A DNA stretch of 64,000 nt from Trichostrongylus colubriformis (GCA_963978905.1 OZ022256.1:56694646-56758645), one strand, 5' to 3'; shown: positions 22,461 through 33,076, counted from the first letter of the stretch. Numbers and translations: made by a program. The notes: a model not told the origin generated them from the sequence alone.

Positions 22461-22606
22461 CCGCCATCAAACTTTGTGATCTTGCTTTGCGATTTTGCGG
22501 CGTCGCATTTTTCGCACGCGAAGTTGCGGCATCGCACACCATCAGGGTCGTAGTATTGTGTGCGAAAGTGCGAAGCCGCAAAATCGCACAAAGTCTGACG
22601 GCGGTT
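22461..22606. repeat. Imperfect inverted repeat rich in TTTGCGATTTTGCGG motifs
   Basis: CCGCCATCAAACTTTGTG and GATTTTGCGGCGTCGCA on the left are mirrored by GCCGCAAAATCGCACAAAGT and CTGACGGCGG on the right. It looks like a small MITE, but the ends and target duplication are unclear. Confidence 0.55.
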
Positions 22607-24434
22607 TGGAGCCACCGAAGCTCCTCCTCCTTTCCAAGCCCTTTCCAAGCCCCACCCCCTGAACAAGTAGCAAACAGTAGGAATGATTAAGAAATTCTGA
22701 TGTCCCGTCAACAAACATGACCTGTTCAGTTGTCATGTGCAATCTATTTTAAGACAACATTTACAAACCACGCCTGCTTCTATATTATTATAATTAGATA
22801 AACCATTATTATGAAGCATTTTCACTGAAACATTCCATTTTGAAAGGATGTTGTAGAGAATGTGCCTTTTATAGAGTACAGCTTACGTACTATGCAGAAC
22901 CTTTTATAAAGGAATTTTCGGCATTACTCGGTCTATCCAGAGCATCATTGCAGCGTTTCATAACAGCACCTACCGGAAGGATAAGGAACGGAAAATGAAA
23001 AGCGTGGGAAGGAAGAGGAGAGGGGGGGGGGGGCGGTTTGAAGGTGGGTGGTGAGACGATGATGAACAAATGAGAGGGTAAGTGTTAGTCACAAATCAAA
23101 AAGATAGCCGTCGTGCCGTAAATCCGTTGTTATGCCTCGAAGACGACGTACGGAGTCTACAGAATGATCCGTCCTTAGAGAGGCGCCCATCAAATGTTGT
23201 CGTAAGTCGTTCTCGTTGCCTTCGATGCATGTTCGAAAAAAAAGAATGCTTCCGTAATCATGCCTTGGAAAAGGTTAACGAAGGGAAAAGCGGAAGTGCT
23301 AGTTGCAGAGAAGCTCTTCGAAAGTCAATATCTAACGAAAGCTTATACTAAATTCACGAACGTGAAGGGCAGAGACGTAGCTTCCCTCGCACAGTCGGAA
23401 CGAGAAGGAAGCAAAGCTTATTCAACTCCTGAGGTGTAGAAATCCTATTGTAATTGGCTACTGGTGTTGGATTGTGTGGGAAGATAGTAGCATCAAACTC
23501 AACGCTCTTTGCCCGGATTTTCAAGACCAGCACGATTTTGGCAGTTTGGTTCGTGGGCAGAGGTCAGCAGTCCTTAACCTTCTCTTAGAATTGGGATGAT
23601 TAAGCTTGTCCTCCACTTCCGTCACTTGCGCATATCAAAATTTCCGCATATGTCAGATGTCTCGCTAATTCCGCTGCTCCTCTACCCCTTCAGGGATCTG
23701 TTCCTGCCTTTGAATGCAAATGGATACCTCTGAAAAAGAGTTGCAGTCTGTTCACTTCCTGAGGCACTGGATGGTTATGTGTCATTAGTGGGTGTAAGTT
23801 TGAAGTAAAAAGCAAGTGCATCCCTAAGAGAACCGACGAATTTGACTACATTAGCAGTAAGGGAATGCGCTGAAAAAACCCCACTCATCACTGAGTACTA
23901 GATATACTGTAAAGCGATCTTTTCATTTATGTATTAGGTTGCTGGGTTATTTTTGCGACGTTTTCTCGGAAAATTTCTGGAATTTCCCACAAACTTATGC
24001 AGTTGAGGCTCACAAACATGGATGTGGTCCTATTCAACAATTCATCTGGACCCCCCCCCCTATCTCTATCATGTTATAATCACGATGGTTTCTTCGAGGT
24101 TGGTTCACTAACTTCGCTCCTCTTTCACCGGTACCGTCGGTTAAACGAGCGAGAGTACTGTAGCAAACAACGAGAAGGACAATCTGAATTCTCCGTTAAT
24201 TTTTTTTTGAAATTTTTTTTCACTTTCCCTTGGTCTCAAATATCCTTTTTTGAATCTTTCAAAGTTTAGTGTCAACCCAAAATCAAAATTCCACATAATA
24301 TATGTATAAACAGTAGTTTCTCCAAGCATATAACCGCAGAAGCAACCGGGTAAGATAGGTAGGTTTCAGCAGCGAGTCAGTCAGATATAAATCTGCGACT
24401 CTTTTCATGAGGTGCCAGTATATAAAATAAATTG

Positions 24435-24590
24435 CTTTTTGAGGCTTGAGGAAGACGCTAGGCGCCGCGTCGCCAATATGCTCAAAAATTCTTTCCTTCG
24501 CGCTCTTTTTTGAATTTTTGAGTCTTTTGAGAATAAATTTTGGAGCCTCAAATTGTTCTTCGTAAATTTAGATCGGCATGAGGCTTCGTG
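24435..24590. repeat. Low-copy repeat shared with 12095-12275
   Basis: Shares the GAGGAAGACGCTAGGCGCCG-type block followed by TTTTGAGAATAAATTTTGGA and ATTGTTCTTCG with the segment near 12.1-12.3 kb. No coding or terminal structure is visible. Confidence 0.5.
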
Positions 24591-24659
24591 ACAAAACAAT
24601 ACTCAAAGTTCAGTGCGTTAAATATGTCTTAGCATATGAATATAAATGTATACACAGTC

Positions 24660-24814
24660 CATTTCGGAAAAAACAGATAGGGCGTGGCCTACGGACATGG
24701 ATGAATGGAGAGAGTGAGAGTACGTGGCAAGAGTGAGAGTGTGTGGCGGTGTGAGAAAGTTTGATACATGTTTATGTGAGTCCGTAGGCCACGCCCTATC
24801 TGTTTTTCCGAAAT
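24660..24814. mobile_element. MITE with 35-bp inverted ends
   Basis: CATTTCGGAAAAAACAGATA followed by GGGCGTGGCCTACGGAC is mirrored, with one base difference in the A run, at 24779-24814. The roughly 80-bp interior is rich in GAGAGTGAG motifs. No clear target duplication was seen. Confidence 0.65.
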
Positions 24815-25479
24815 GCCCTGTAAATAGCAAAATTTGAGGCATTTTTTTTTGTAAAAAATTAGGTGTGGTAAAGAAGCAAGTAACAAAGACGTTGCAAAAA
24901 CTCGTCCAATACTCAAACCAACATCCCACCTACCGTAGACGGTACTCTTTTCTATTCACAAAAATTTTAGACTATGACTTCTAGTCTTACACAGAATCGT
25001 ACAGGTAAATAAAGAGTACTGCTAGGAATCCCATAAAATTTTGCCTTATCAGGCTCTTAAAATCATCACTGTACTTTACACTACTCCCACACAGTCTGCT
25101 CATCTGTGGGAAGATAATCGGAAGCTGCCATTTCTGCTTTTTCTACACACTCTGCCCACACTTATCAATGGCAAAAAAAGGGGAATACAAAATAAAACCG
25201 CTAATCGCTTTATCGAAGGCACTGAACACAAATCACAGGACGATATTTTCCAGTGATTTGACGTCTGGTGACCAACAGTGATAATAGCGTCGGGGAAGCA
25301 GTATTGTATTCACATCGTAGCTCTTTTTACAATTGCATCTGCATCGAGAACTAGACATAAGGCAACAGCTTTGAAAAAAAAATCGCTCAAAATAGTAAAA
25401 ATATAATATTCCAGCTTCTATCTTGACAAAACCTCGGCATTGATGTTAATTACAATTTTCTGCGCTGTGCCGAGGTTGT

Positions 25480-25580
25480 TAGGTTGGACTTTTATTGACT
25501 GCCCGACGTTTCTCAGGGATTTAGGACTTGTTCACTACACCACCAAAAGCTAACAACCTCGTTGGCATAGCAGAGCAAAT
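25480..25580. repeat. Small inverted repeat, absent from duplication copy B
   Basis: TGCCGAGGTTGTTAG on the left and CTAACAACCTCGTTGGCA on the right are inverted around a core with GACTGCCCGACGTTTC, a short relative of 19251-19542. The equivalent place in copy B (about 35345-35385) lacks it. Confidence 0.5.
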
Positions 25581-25814
25581 ATTAGAGTTGGAGAACACAC
25601 TGCACCCAAGGGACTAATACAGCTCTTTGGCAGTGTGTCTATAAGAGACCATCATGGATTCCACTGGGATGCATTCTTTCTGATTCAAAATAAATAAATA
25701 AATAAATAGCGAAAGAGACAAACACCTTTTGTTCAGTCGCTACATCAGAACAACGGTAGTTTTTTGTTTTCTCTTTTTCCCTGCTATGGCGATAAACCTA
25801 ACTACCAAGTTATA

Positions 25815-27085
25815 TTAGGTTGTCCGAAAAGTAATGAGACAAATGTCGTAGTGCAGTGATTCGTCGGTAACTTTATTACAAATCAATATCATTAACTATA
25901 ATATTCGCCATTGTGTTCCTTCACATACTGCCATCTTTGCGGCAGAGATCTGATTCCATTAGCAAAGAACTCCGGAGGCTTCGACTTCAAGAAGTTGTTG
26001 ACAGCTAATTCGACGTCCTCCCGATTGGTGAATTTTTTTCCAGCAAAAGAGGATTGAAGAGAACGAAATATGTGGAAGTCTGATGGAGCGAGATCTGGTG
26101 ATTACGGTGGATGGGGTACAAGTTCGATCTCCAGCTCTCTCAGCTTACTCTGAGTCCTTTTCGACGTGTGTGGCCTGGCGTTATCCATGAGGAGTAGGAT
26201 TTTGCCTCTCCCACGACGGCGACTACGCAGAATTTCAGCTACTCTTTCCAGCTGAGTACAGAATCTTTCAGAGTCGACCATAGAACCAGTTGGAACCAGT
26301 TCCCAAAACACCGGGCCTTTAATATCCCACCAGAATGAGAGCAACTCCTTCTTGTCATGATCGGGATGTTTCGGCTGTGGTTTCGGCAATTCATCGAAGT
26401 CGACCCAATGTTTTCGGCGCACCGTGTTATTGTAGACACAATACTTCTCATCCATGGTAACGATGGAGTCGATCCAGGAAAGCGTGCGATGACGGCTGAG
26501 CAGAGAAGTGCACACTTCAACACGCTTCTTCTTGTCGTGAGAGCTGAGAGCGTGCGGAAGAACCCGAGGCAACTTTGCCACTTTACCTGACGCACGAAGA
26601 ACATCGTGTACGTGGATTTAGGAGCACCCGAGGAGGTGGCAAGCTCGCGCACTGTAACGTTAGGTCGTTCCTCACAGATGGCAAGTATGAGCTGCTTCTT
26701 TCGCGTCAGTGGACGTCCTGAACGACTACAGTCTTCGAGACATTTTCCTCCTTTGTCGAACTTGCCGTACCATCTGAAGCACGTCGCTCGAGAAGGTGCT
26801 TGATCCTTCATTTCTTCCAGCAAAAGCCGATGGGCCTCATCCGCGGATTTACCTGAACGATAGTGTAGAAGGAGAGCTGCCCGATACAGCTTTTTTTTCT
26901 CATCCATCTTTAGCACGTTTGTGAAAGATGAAAACAGTATGGACCATATGCCCTTGGTGGCATATATGTACTGGACTTAAAACACTAAATTCCAGAATTT
27001 TGTCCTCTCACGACTTCGACGTCCAAAAACACTTAATGTTGAATCTCACCACTGCATTTGTCTCATTACTTTTCGGACAACCTAA
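25815..27085 (-). mobile_element. Full-length mariner transposon
   Basis: 1271 bp, bounded by inverted ends TTAGGTTGTCCGAAAAGTAA (continuing TGAGACAAATG) and the complementary right end. TA flanks both sides (25813-25814, 27086-27087). A transposase reading frame on the minus strand fills it. The equivalent site in duplication copy B (35651-35665) is uninterrupted, so it inserted, or was lost from B, after the duplication. Confidence 0.92.
25892..26916 (-). pseudogene. Mariner transposase, nearly intact but frameshifted
   Basis: The protein would cut and paste the surrounding element at TA sites. From the N-terminus: a helix-turn-helix region (HRLLLEEMKDQAPSRATCFR, WYGKFDKGGKCLEDCSRSGR), a second DNA-binding part (NVTVRELATSSGAPKST), then the D,D34D catalytic core with VTMDEKY, LLLMDNARPHTSKRTQ and SPDLAPSD. 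The C-terminus ends RWQYVKEHNGEYYS before a stop at 25892-25894. Two lesions are visible: a 1-base frameshift near 26612-26617, where the frame of 26239-26916 passes to that of 26102-26581, and a TAA at 26102-26104 where a Tyr is expected before SPDLAPSD. The catalytic residues are otherwise present, so inactivation is recent. I do not assign a named mariner subfamily. Confidence 0.92.
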
Positions 27086-27390
27086 TAGTATGTTGTCTGC
27101 AGCATAATGTTGCTCAATTGGACACGACTGTAGCTTTTGCACGTAGCAAAAAACACAAAAACTCAAATAGCCAGGAAGTGCATGGAAGGGCAGTGCTTTA
27201 TCATCTACTGAATATCAGTGTTCAGTCACAAAATGATTCACTCGATGAATTCTTTTATATCTGCGTCAGATGCAGTAGTATATAAGGAGCATCGATAAGA
27301 GGCTCCCTAAGTACATTTCCTGACTGCTACTTAATGATCTTTTCTGTAACTCTCATCAAAAAGAGATTACTGTTCTCTCAACCCTTCAAG

Positions 27391-27655
27391 TGGGCGCAGG
27401 TAGTGTGGTAGCAGGTGGCGCGCACTACCACTCTCATGGTGCGACGATCAAATCCCGCATCAACGCCCGCCCAGGACAACCAAGCTTTCCATACCTCCGG
27501 GGTATGTCAATTGGTAGTAGACTCTTCTCAAAGGATAAAAGCACCAATTTGTACATAGGCTGACCCTCGCAAGTCACTGTATAAGCCGAATCGCGTTGCT
27601 ATCACCACGATTCCCAATGGAACGAGAACGCGCGGCGTATCCCATAAAAGGGCTT
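27391..27655 (+). mobile_element. tRNA-derived SINE (copy shared by duplication A)
   Basis: Starts with GCAGGTAGTGTGGTAGCAGG, TGGCGCGCACTACCACTC and GATCAAATCCCGCATCAACG, an A-box/B-box-like head. It continues through AACCAAGCTTTCCAT, GGATAAAAGCACC, GGCTGACCCTCGCAAGTCA and ends near GCGGCGTATCCCATA. The orthologous copy in duplication B is 35966-36210, so it inserted before the duplication. Confidence 0.7.
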
Positions 27656-27736
27656 GTGCGCCAGAAACTTCAAAGTTCACTTTTGATTCATTGGAACCGT
27701 TCTCTTCTTCACTTTCATGTTCTCCTCTATAATGAA

Positions 27737-28544
27737 TCCATACTATATATAAAGCGCTAAGGCGTCTGTCCCTCCGTCTGTCACGAAATTAGGTATCATA
27801 TGAAAACGACCTGTGCAGATGGGGCCAAGTGTGGTATGGGTAGGGCATGGGACAGGAAGTAAAGACCACACATGGACCAAATTAAGCTCCGCCCACGGGG
27901 GCGGGGCGTGCACTGTAATGTTTGGCTTTCAGCCCGAAAATGTTGATTACGTTCGAACGTGCTCCTAACGTAGGGAGAAGATGGATCAAGGTCAGGGATG
28001 AGTTTCTGAAGGTCAGGAAAGAAGGGCACAGTGGGCGGGCTTTTAAAGTGGTGGGCGGAGCTTGGACGTTACATGAAAAACGACCTGTGGAGATGGGGAC
28101 AAATGCGGTATGGGTAGGGCATGGGACACTAAGTAAAGACCACACATGGACCAAGTTAAGCTCCGCCCATAATGGGCGGGGCCGTCGTGGAATGTTCAAA
28201 AATTGTTGATTGGGTTCGAATGTGCCCCAAACATAGGGAGAAGATGGATCAAGGTCAGGGATGAGTTTCTGAAGGTCAGGAAAGAAGGGCACAGTGGGCG
28301 GGGCATTCAAAGTGGTGGGCGGAGCTTGGACGTTACATGAAAAACGACCTGTGGAGATGGGGACAAGTTTGGATGGGTAGAGCATGGGACAAGAAGTGAA
28401 GACCACACATGGACTAATTTAAGCTCCGCCCACGGTGGGCTGGGTGTGCACTGAAATACTCTGTCCTCAAGAAAAAGAGCAATACAGGCCTACCTACTGA
28501 CGCACATGGTGTTTCGCGCACAGTAGTGTGCGCCCGCCAACTGG
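27737..28544 (+). mobile_element. Non-autonomous Helitron-like element
   Basis: Starts A|TCCATACTATATATAAAGCG and ends GCGCACAGTAGTGTGCGC (hairpin), CCGCCAACTGG|T: 5' TC, 3' hairpin plus CTRR, A/T target, no duplication. The termini match those of 10386-10992. Copy B of the segmental duplication has no insert at the matching place (about 36275-36285), where TTTTTAT runs directly into CTATGATTAGGC, the counterpart of TTATCTATAACTAGC to the right of this element. The interior is mostly a tandem minisatellite. There is no Rep/helicase gene. Confidence 0.78.
27808..28450. repeat. Minisatellite of about 264-274 bp units
   Basis: Units start at GACCTGTGSAGATGGGG near 27808, 28082 and 28346 and run through GACCACACATGGAC, AAGCTCCGCCCA, GATGGATCAAGGTCAGGGAT and GTGGGCGGAGCTTGGACGTT. 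There are 2.4 copies. Long open frames across it on the minus strand result from repeat periodicity and are not genes. Confidence 0.85.
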
Positions 28545-28649
28545 TTATCTATAACTAGCTTATTTCAAGGCTGCTTCGACGTTTAATCTGAGATAGATTC
28601 TCGAATCTACGCTCGCATGACTTTCTTCAGAACACTAGATGATTTCAGA

Positions 28650-30431
28650 ATGAAATTTGTGCTGTTCCTACTACTCGTTGGTGCAGTAGTGGCGTGTAGA
28701 AAACGCCAAGAATGTCACAGAGCACCACCGCAGCCGACATTTTTGAAAGAGGTCGGCCCGAATGCTCGTATGGAATATTTTGCTATTTTGATGAACAAGA
28801 CGGCAACAATCGCTGAACTGAACGATGCAGTTTTGGCTTGGGCGAAGCGGTATAATGTTGAAGTGAGTATGTTACCGAAAAGAGTTACAGGAAAAATAAG
28901 TTAGAGGGTGTACTTGTCGATTTCAGAAGCAGCAGGAGGAGTATAACAATACGGTAACTGCATACGCTGAAGAATTGAAACACAATGTCACCAACCTCGT
29001 TGCTGAACTTCCTAAAGCTCTAGACAGGTTCATCAATATTAGCCAGAAGAAGGATCAGACAATAGCGGAGATGATGAAGGGGCTCAGAGAAATGCGTGAA
29101 CAGGAGTTTGAGGTGAGAGAAGACCGTCTGCTTTTTCGAAAGGCAGTAATGAACCATTTTTGCCCTCTTTAACTGTGTGTTGAATATGAAATATGAGGGG
29201 CTGAGTAGTGCCAGAGTCAAGAAAACTCAATAAATGGCCAACGACTCTCAAATAGGACTCTGCTTGCTTGTGATTTATTTGGTAGACGTCTTTTACCCAC
29301 GCTGCTCACTGGACACCAGCTGAGTACGTTTACTAGGTCATTAAATGTGAACACACTTCCCAACCGTATTCGTTTCGATCAGTTTTTCTAATGAGGTATG
29401 TCCTAAAGTGGATTCGGAGTCCTACAAGGGCTGGTGGCGCCGCGCCTTGCACCGAAAATAGCGGGGTGACGGTAGGGACACACGAATCTAGGCCGTGACC
29501 CTGTGACAGCCTGTGGCCTTTGCCCTGTGAATGAATAATTCACACAATTTGACTATACAACGGAATAGACTTGCAAGGAGAACAGGATTTACATGAACAA
29601 ATTGTCTGAATTATTTAAGGCTTAGGTCAAAGGCCACAGGCTGTTACAGGGTCACGGCCTAGATTCGTGTGTCCCAACCTACACCCAAAATAGCGCTGTA
29701 CCTAGTATTCTCAAACCCCTGTAGCAGTAATTCGGGCCAAATGTGAAAAGTCACTGAACACAGTCGAGGCACTCAGTTACATGACAATGAAGAAAAAACG
29801 GAAAAAACATCCGAAATTCCTCTCCTTTTTTTCTAATTTTACCTTTGTCTTTACTTCTTACAATTTCCTTTTTAGAGCATTCCTCTTGCAGATACCTCCT
29901 TCTTGGTTGGGGCATGTCGTTTGATTTATAAAATAAATGAAGAAATAAAATCCGGGAAGTAACACCGTTCGTTCCCATCCTTACTCTTCAAATAACCTCG
30001 TTAAGAGGGAAAGGGCTTGACCATTGAAAAAAGGAGGCGGCTTAACAAGAACGCCTTCCCCACAACTCGGGAGTACGCTCTTCGCTGGAAATTGCGCCGC
30101 AATGACCTTCTTGAGCCGCTTGTTTTCATTTGGAAGACCTGCTCTAGGGAAGGATTTGAATAACACCCCATCACTGTTTTGAAGGAATACTTGAAGAAAG
30201 ATATTTCAGGTGTTCGATGTGGTCTGGAAAGCTTTCAACGTGTTTAAGCCGACATATTGCTTGCATCGTAACCCCAAAAAGCCTGGTTATTCGCTAAACT
30301 TGGAAAGATTGGATGATGACTTGGAGAATGGATTGGAAAACGAGGACACTTCAGGAGAGTTCGAGCTCGATGGAGGCTTGGTAGAAATGCATGGACTTGG
30401 TGGTTTCAGTGATGCTTTGAAATTTCTATAA
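28650..30431 (+). CDS. Secreted SXP/RAL-2-like (DUF148) protein, copy A
   Basis: Three exons: 28650-28862, 28927-29112 and 30210-30431, with donors GTGAGT and GTGAGA and acceptors GATTTCAG and ATATTTCAG, all in phase 0. This gives 206 residues. Residues 1-17 (MKFVLFLLLVGAVVAC) form a signal peptide. Residues about 35-135 carry the SXP/RAL-2 pattern: YFAILMNKTATIAELNDAVL, AWAKRYNVE, NLVAELPKALDRFINISQKK and DQTIAEMM. The tail (exon 3) is acidic, with ENGLENED and a C-terminal DALKFL. There are possible N-glycosylation sites at NKT, NVT and NIS. The family is nematode-specific and secreted, often abundant and immunogenic; its molecular role is not settled. A TTTCAG lies one base before the ATG, as expected for trans-splicing or a 5'UTR intron. 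Its paralogue is at 36579-38612. The gene model is firm; the family call is by pattern. Confidence 0.82.
29475..29675. mobile_element. MITE in intron 2 of SXP/RAL-2-like copy A
   Basis: GGGACACACGAATCTAGGCC and the following GTGACCCTGTGACAG are mirrored at the right end with one mismatch over about 48 bp. The element is 201 bp. Intron 2 of copy B lacks it at the equivalent place (near 37790). It is non-coding. Confidence 0.75.
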
Positions 30432-30497
30432 ATTGTGTGTCTACATTGGAATCTTTTGAGACTCGGTGGAGCATAGTAGCGTTTCCAGAAAGTTCCG

Positions 30498-30503
30498 AAT
30501 AAA
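30498..30503 (+). terminator. Polyadenylation signal AATAAA
   Basis: AATAAA 67 bases after the stop codon of copy A, conserved at the same place in copy B (38679-38684). It is a likely 3' end-processing signal. Confidence 0.6.
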
Positions 30504-30554
30504 ACTGTAGAAATTTCTTCTCATTTCCCATTCCTTTCTCTTTCGTACTACATA

Positions 30555-31026
30555 CAGTAGCGCTCAAAAGTCTTCGGCCAAATGGTTTTTTACTTGGGTT
30601 TTTCACTTGTAACTTTTTTGCGACTGGACCGATCTTAGAGAAATTTTAGTATGTTGTACTTGGAGACACTGCATACTCAATATACTATTTTGGCGCCCAA
30701 TGGTGTATGTTACGTGGTTAGATGCAATTTTTTGTTTTCGGAGTGCCATCCCTATGCCGTCCCGCGGTGCCGCTGTCATCAAAAGTCGCGGTCTTTCTAC
30801 AAAATACTGATGCTCTCTGAGGCTTGCTCGTTTTGTTTTTATAAAGAAAGCCGTTTCTTGGCCAAGCCTTTTACTTTTTTTCGGCGGTCTGGTAGTAAAT
30901 TCTTGTAAAAAGCCATGTGTTGACACTAGGTTCAGGCACCACATATTAAAAATTTTGTCAAATTTGGTCAAGTAGAAAAAAAGTTGTGACAAAAAGTGTT
31001 TGGCCGAATACTTTTGAGCGCTACTG
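30555..31026. mobile_element. Tc1-type non-autonomous element, copy A
   Basis: Inverted ends CAGTAGCGCTCAAAAGTCTT (then CGGCCAAA) and TTTGGCCGAATACTTTTGAG (then CGCTACTG) are flanked by TA on both sides. CAGT-type ends with a TA duplication are typical of Tc1-like elements. It is 472 bp without a transposase. It also sits at 38738-39239 in copy B, so the insertion predates the duplication. Confidence 0.85.
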
Positions 31027-31218
31027 TATGTCATTGTCTGGCCGTCGTCATATATTTCGATCCGTGTCCAAGAATCACAGCATTTGCTTCCATTCATGGG
31101 CTACATGTAAAGCTCACAACTAACAAAATGGTGCAGTAGCATGATCGGATATATCGCACGAATGAAGCCCAAGATCATTCTACATGAGCGCACCAAACGC
31201 GCCCGCTCCAAGGAAAGA

Positions 31219-31257
31219 ATGAAATTCTGTTTCATACTAATGTTAGTTCCATCGGTA
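31219..31257 (+). CDS. Possible signal-peptide exon of a second duplicated gene
   Basis: The frame MKFCFILMLVPSV at 31219 corresponds to MKLCFILILVSVS at 39455 in duplication copy B. Of the codon differences over the first ten codons, most are third-position silent changes and the rest are conservative (Phe/Leu, Met/Ile). That is what a coding sequence under constraint would show. Upstream both have CCAAACCCGCC-like leaders. I cannot find the remaining exons; copy B has lost about 160 bp just downstream. It could also be chance over so short a stretch. Confidence 0.3.
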
Positions 31258-31565
31258 TATAAATGTGTTTTCGCCCATGTGATTTCACATCATTATCGTA
31301 TGGCAGTAAATAAACACCGCTCTGGTAGAATAGGGTTCAATTCATTGTTCTTTTGTTCGACGTGCCCGAAATGAGACAGCGCGATATTGGCCGTCCTTCC
31401 ACGACGTCCGAAACAATAGAAATTTGGAATTTTCATTCGGTTGAAGACATCCTTTCAACGTACTTTGAACAGAAACTATGGGAAACTGGACAAAGAATGC
31501 TGCTTTCCACCTTCTCTACAGGACCCCTTACTGAAAATGGGATTTTCGACAACCCTTGTTCAGTA

Positions 31566-31660
31566 ATTTGACTACATTAGCAGGGGAATGCGCTGAAAAA
31601 ACCACACTCATTGCTGAGTACCAGATATACTGTGAGGCGATCTTATCATTTATTTTGTTC
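31566..31660. repeat. 90-bp repeat, third copy in the duplicated block
   Basis: GACTACATTAGCAGGGGAAT through GATATACTGTGAGGCGATCT to TTATCATTTATT matches 23843-23930 and 34118-34208. At the present place copy B (about 39640) has no counterpart, so this is a separate insertion or rearrangement. Confidence 0.65.
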
Positions 31661-31757
31661 AGACTCTAGTCTATCTTGTTCAGACTAGATCTCTCTCGAC
31701 ATTTACGGGTATTACTTGTTTTCGATTCCTATTAGTGCCCCTTGGTATACTGACGAG

Positions 31758-33076
31758 GAAGGTCTTCCAACTCATGACGCGCTTTTGGAAAGCTGTTTTT
31801 TGCATGTATGGGGGTACGCACGAGAACCACATAACTGATGTCCATTTTTGCTGCGCGGCCCCACAAATGCCAAAAACGGGTTGATGGTTCGATCCCCACT
31901 GAGGACAAATTTTTGCAAAATTTAGATTTTTCGCTTTTGGGCTCGTAAACATTCGAATATGAAGATTAAGTGCAGTAATCACATTTAAAACTCCTAACTG
32001 TCCTCTATTGCCAGTTTTCGGCAAGTTTGACAGTCCAATTTTTTAGCCTTTCGGCGCTTATAGCACACGAACGAGGCGTTTTTGCGCAAAACGGATTTGA
32101 TATTCGTGTTCAGGAGGTCGAACAACCCTCAGGGATAAATTTCCAGCCCAATCGAGATTTTGACTCAAATTCGAAAATTTGAGCTGGGCATTGGTAATAC
32201 CATCGACTGGACTGCACATTCGATAAAGGAGGCGACGATATCACTTGTTAGGAAATTCTCTCTATTTCTCTTGCTTGGTGCTTGATAGCTGAAATTATAG
32301 CGATGGGCATCCATGCTGCGCATATTCTACTAATTTTCATCGATTTTGTGAGTTACGTCTACAAGTAGAAGGCGCACCATGTACCAAGTTAGGGTCAAAA
32401 TTTGGAATTGGCTAGAAATGTGTCCCCAAGGGTAGTTTGACTCCCTGAACACGGATATGGCACTCATTCCGTGCGAAATCGCGAATTTCGAGCGCTACGG
32501 GCCCTTTCGTGTCCAAAAAGGTCACAACACCAAATTCATTGACAATGCGTAAATAGAGTCATTTTGGCATGCTGTCAACGAAAATCGTAGTCATTTGGCA
32601 TAAACAGGCATATTTGAAGGCGAAAAAGTAAATGCGAAAAATTGCAAATCTTCGGTGGTGCCGGGATTCGAACCCCCAACCCTACCTTTCATCCGGTTGA
32701 GGGTCGATCGCCGTATCCAGTAGACCATCCAGTCACCGCCTTAGTCATTCATCGGGGAGCCATCATGAGACTGCTACGCGCTTTTAGTACATGGTGAGGA
32801 TAAGATCTTATTTTTTCCGTATTTCACTTTGTTTTGGATGTGAAATGCAAGACCAGCTTTCGATCTCCACATGATCAAAGTTGCAAGGAGGATGTGTTTC
32901 TATAAGTGGGTTAAAATCGCCTTTTTGAAAGAAAAAATTTCTCTACTCCTTTTTTGGCATTTGTAGGGCCGCGCAGCAAAAATGGAAGTCAGTTATATGT
33001 TTCATGTAGATACCCCCATATAATGGAAAAGACCGTTTCCCAAAAGCGCGTCATGACCTGAAAGACCTCCTTTCCA
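31758..33076. mobile_element. Long-TIR element of about 1.3 kb without a transposase
   Basis: An inverted arm of about 120 bp runs from GGAAGGTCTTCC through CATGACGCGCTTTTGG and CATTTTTGCTGCGCGGCCC to ACAAATGCCAAAAA on the left (31758-31875). It returns in reverse complement at 32955-33076. The interior has no long open frame. It contains a tRNA-like segment at 32653-32740 and an isolated B-box-like GGTTCGATCCCC at about 31888. It lies between the two segmental copies. The superfamily is unassigned because I could not fix its target duplication. Confidence 0.65.
32653..32740 (-). pseudogene. tRNA-like sequence, degenerate
   Basis: Read on the minus strand, GGCGGTG at the 5' side pairs with CACCACC at the 3' side (6 of 7 positions). 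A strong B box GGGTTCGAATCCC and an A-box-like TGGTCTACTGG are present. The T stem has two mismatches and the spacing between acceptor and D arm is several bases too long, so no canonical cloverleaf or anticodon can be assigned. It is probably a tRNA pseudogene or the promoter part of a SINE carried inside the long-TIR element. Confidence 0.4.

Larger units (their letters stand above)
22975..31740. repeat. Segmental duplication, copy A
   Basis: Collinear with 33285-39700 in direct orientation. Matching landmarks include GAAAAGCGTGGRAAGG at the left edge, AAAGATAGCCGTCGT, the SINE at 27391/35966, all three exons of the SXP/RAL-2-like gene, the Tc1-type element and the ATTCTATTAGTG-type block at the right edge. 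Copy A is longer mainly because of private insertions: the mariner 25815-27085, the Helitron-like element 27737-28544, and sequence at about 24000-24880. Single-base divergence is substantial, so the duplication is not recent. Confidence 0.85.

Noticed and set aside
27882..28406. 174-codon minus-strand open frame with internal repeats
   Set aside because: It follows the minisatellite period of the Helitron-like element and has no start context or function. Repetition alone keeps it open.
27808..28450. Tandem repeat considered as a possible CRISPR or satellite array
   Set aside because: Units are about 270 bp without short spacers and occur inside a transposon in a nematode genome. It is a minisatellite, not CRISPR.
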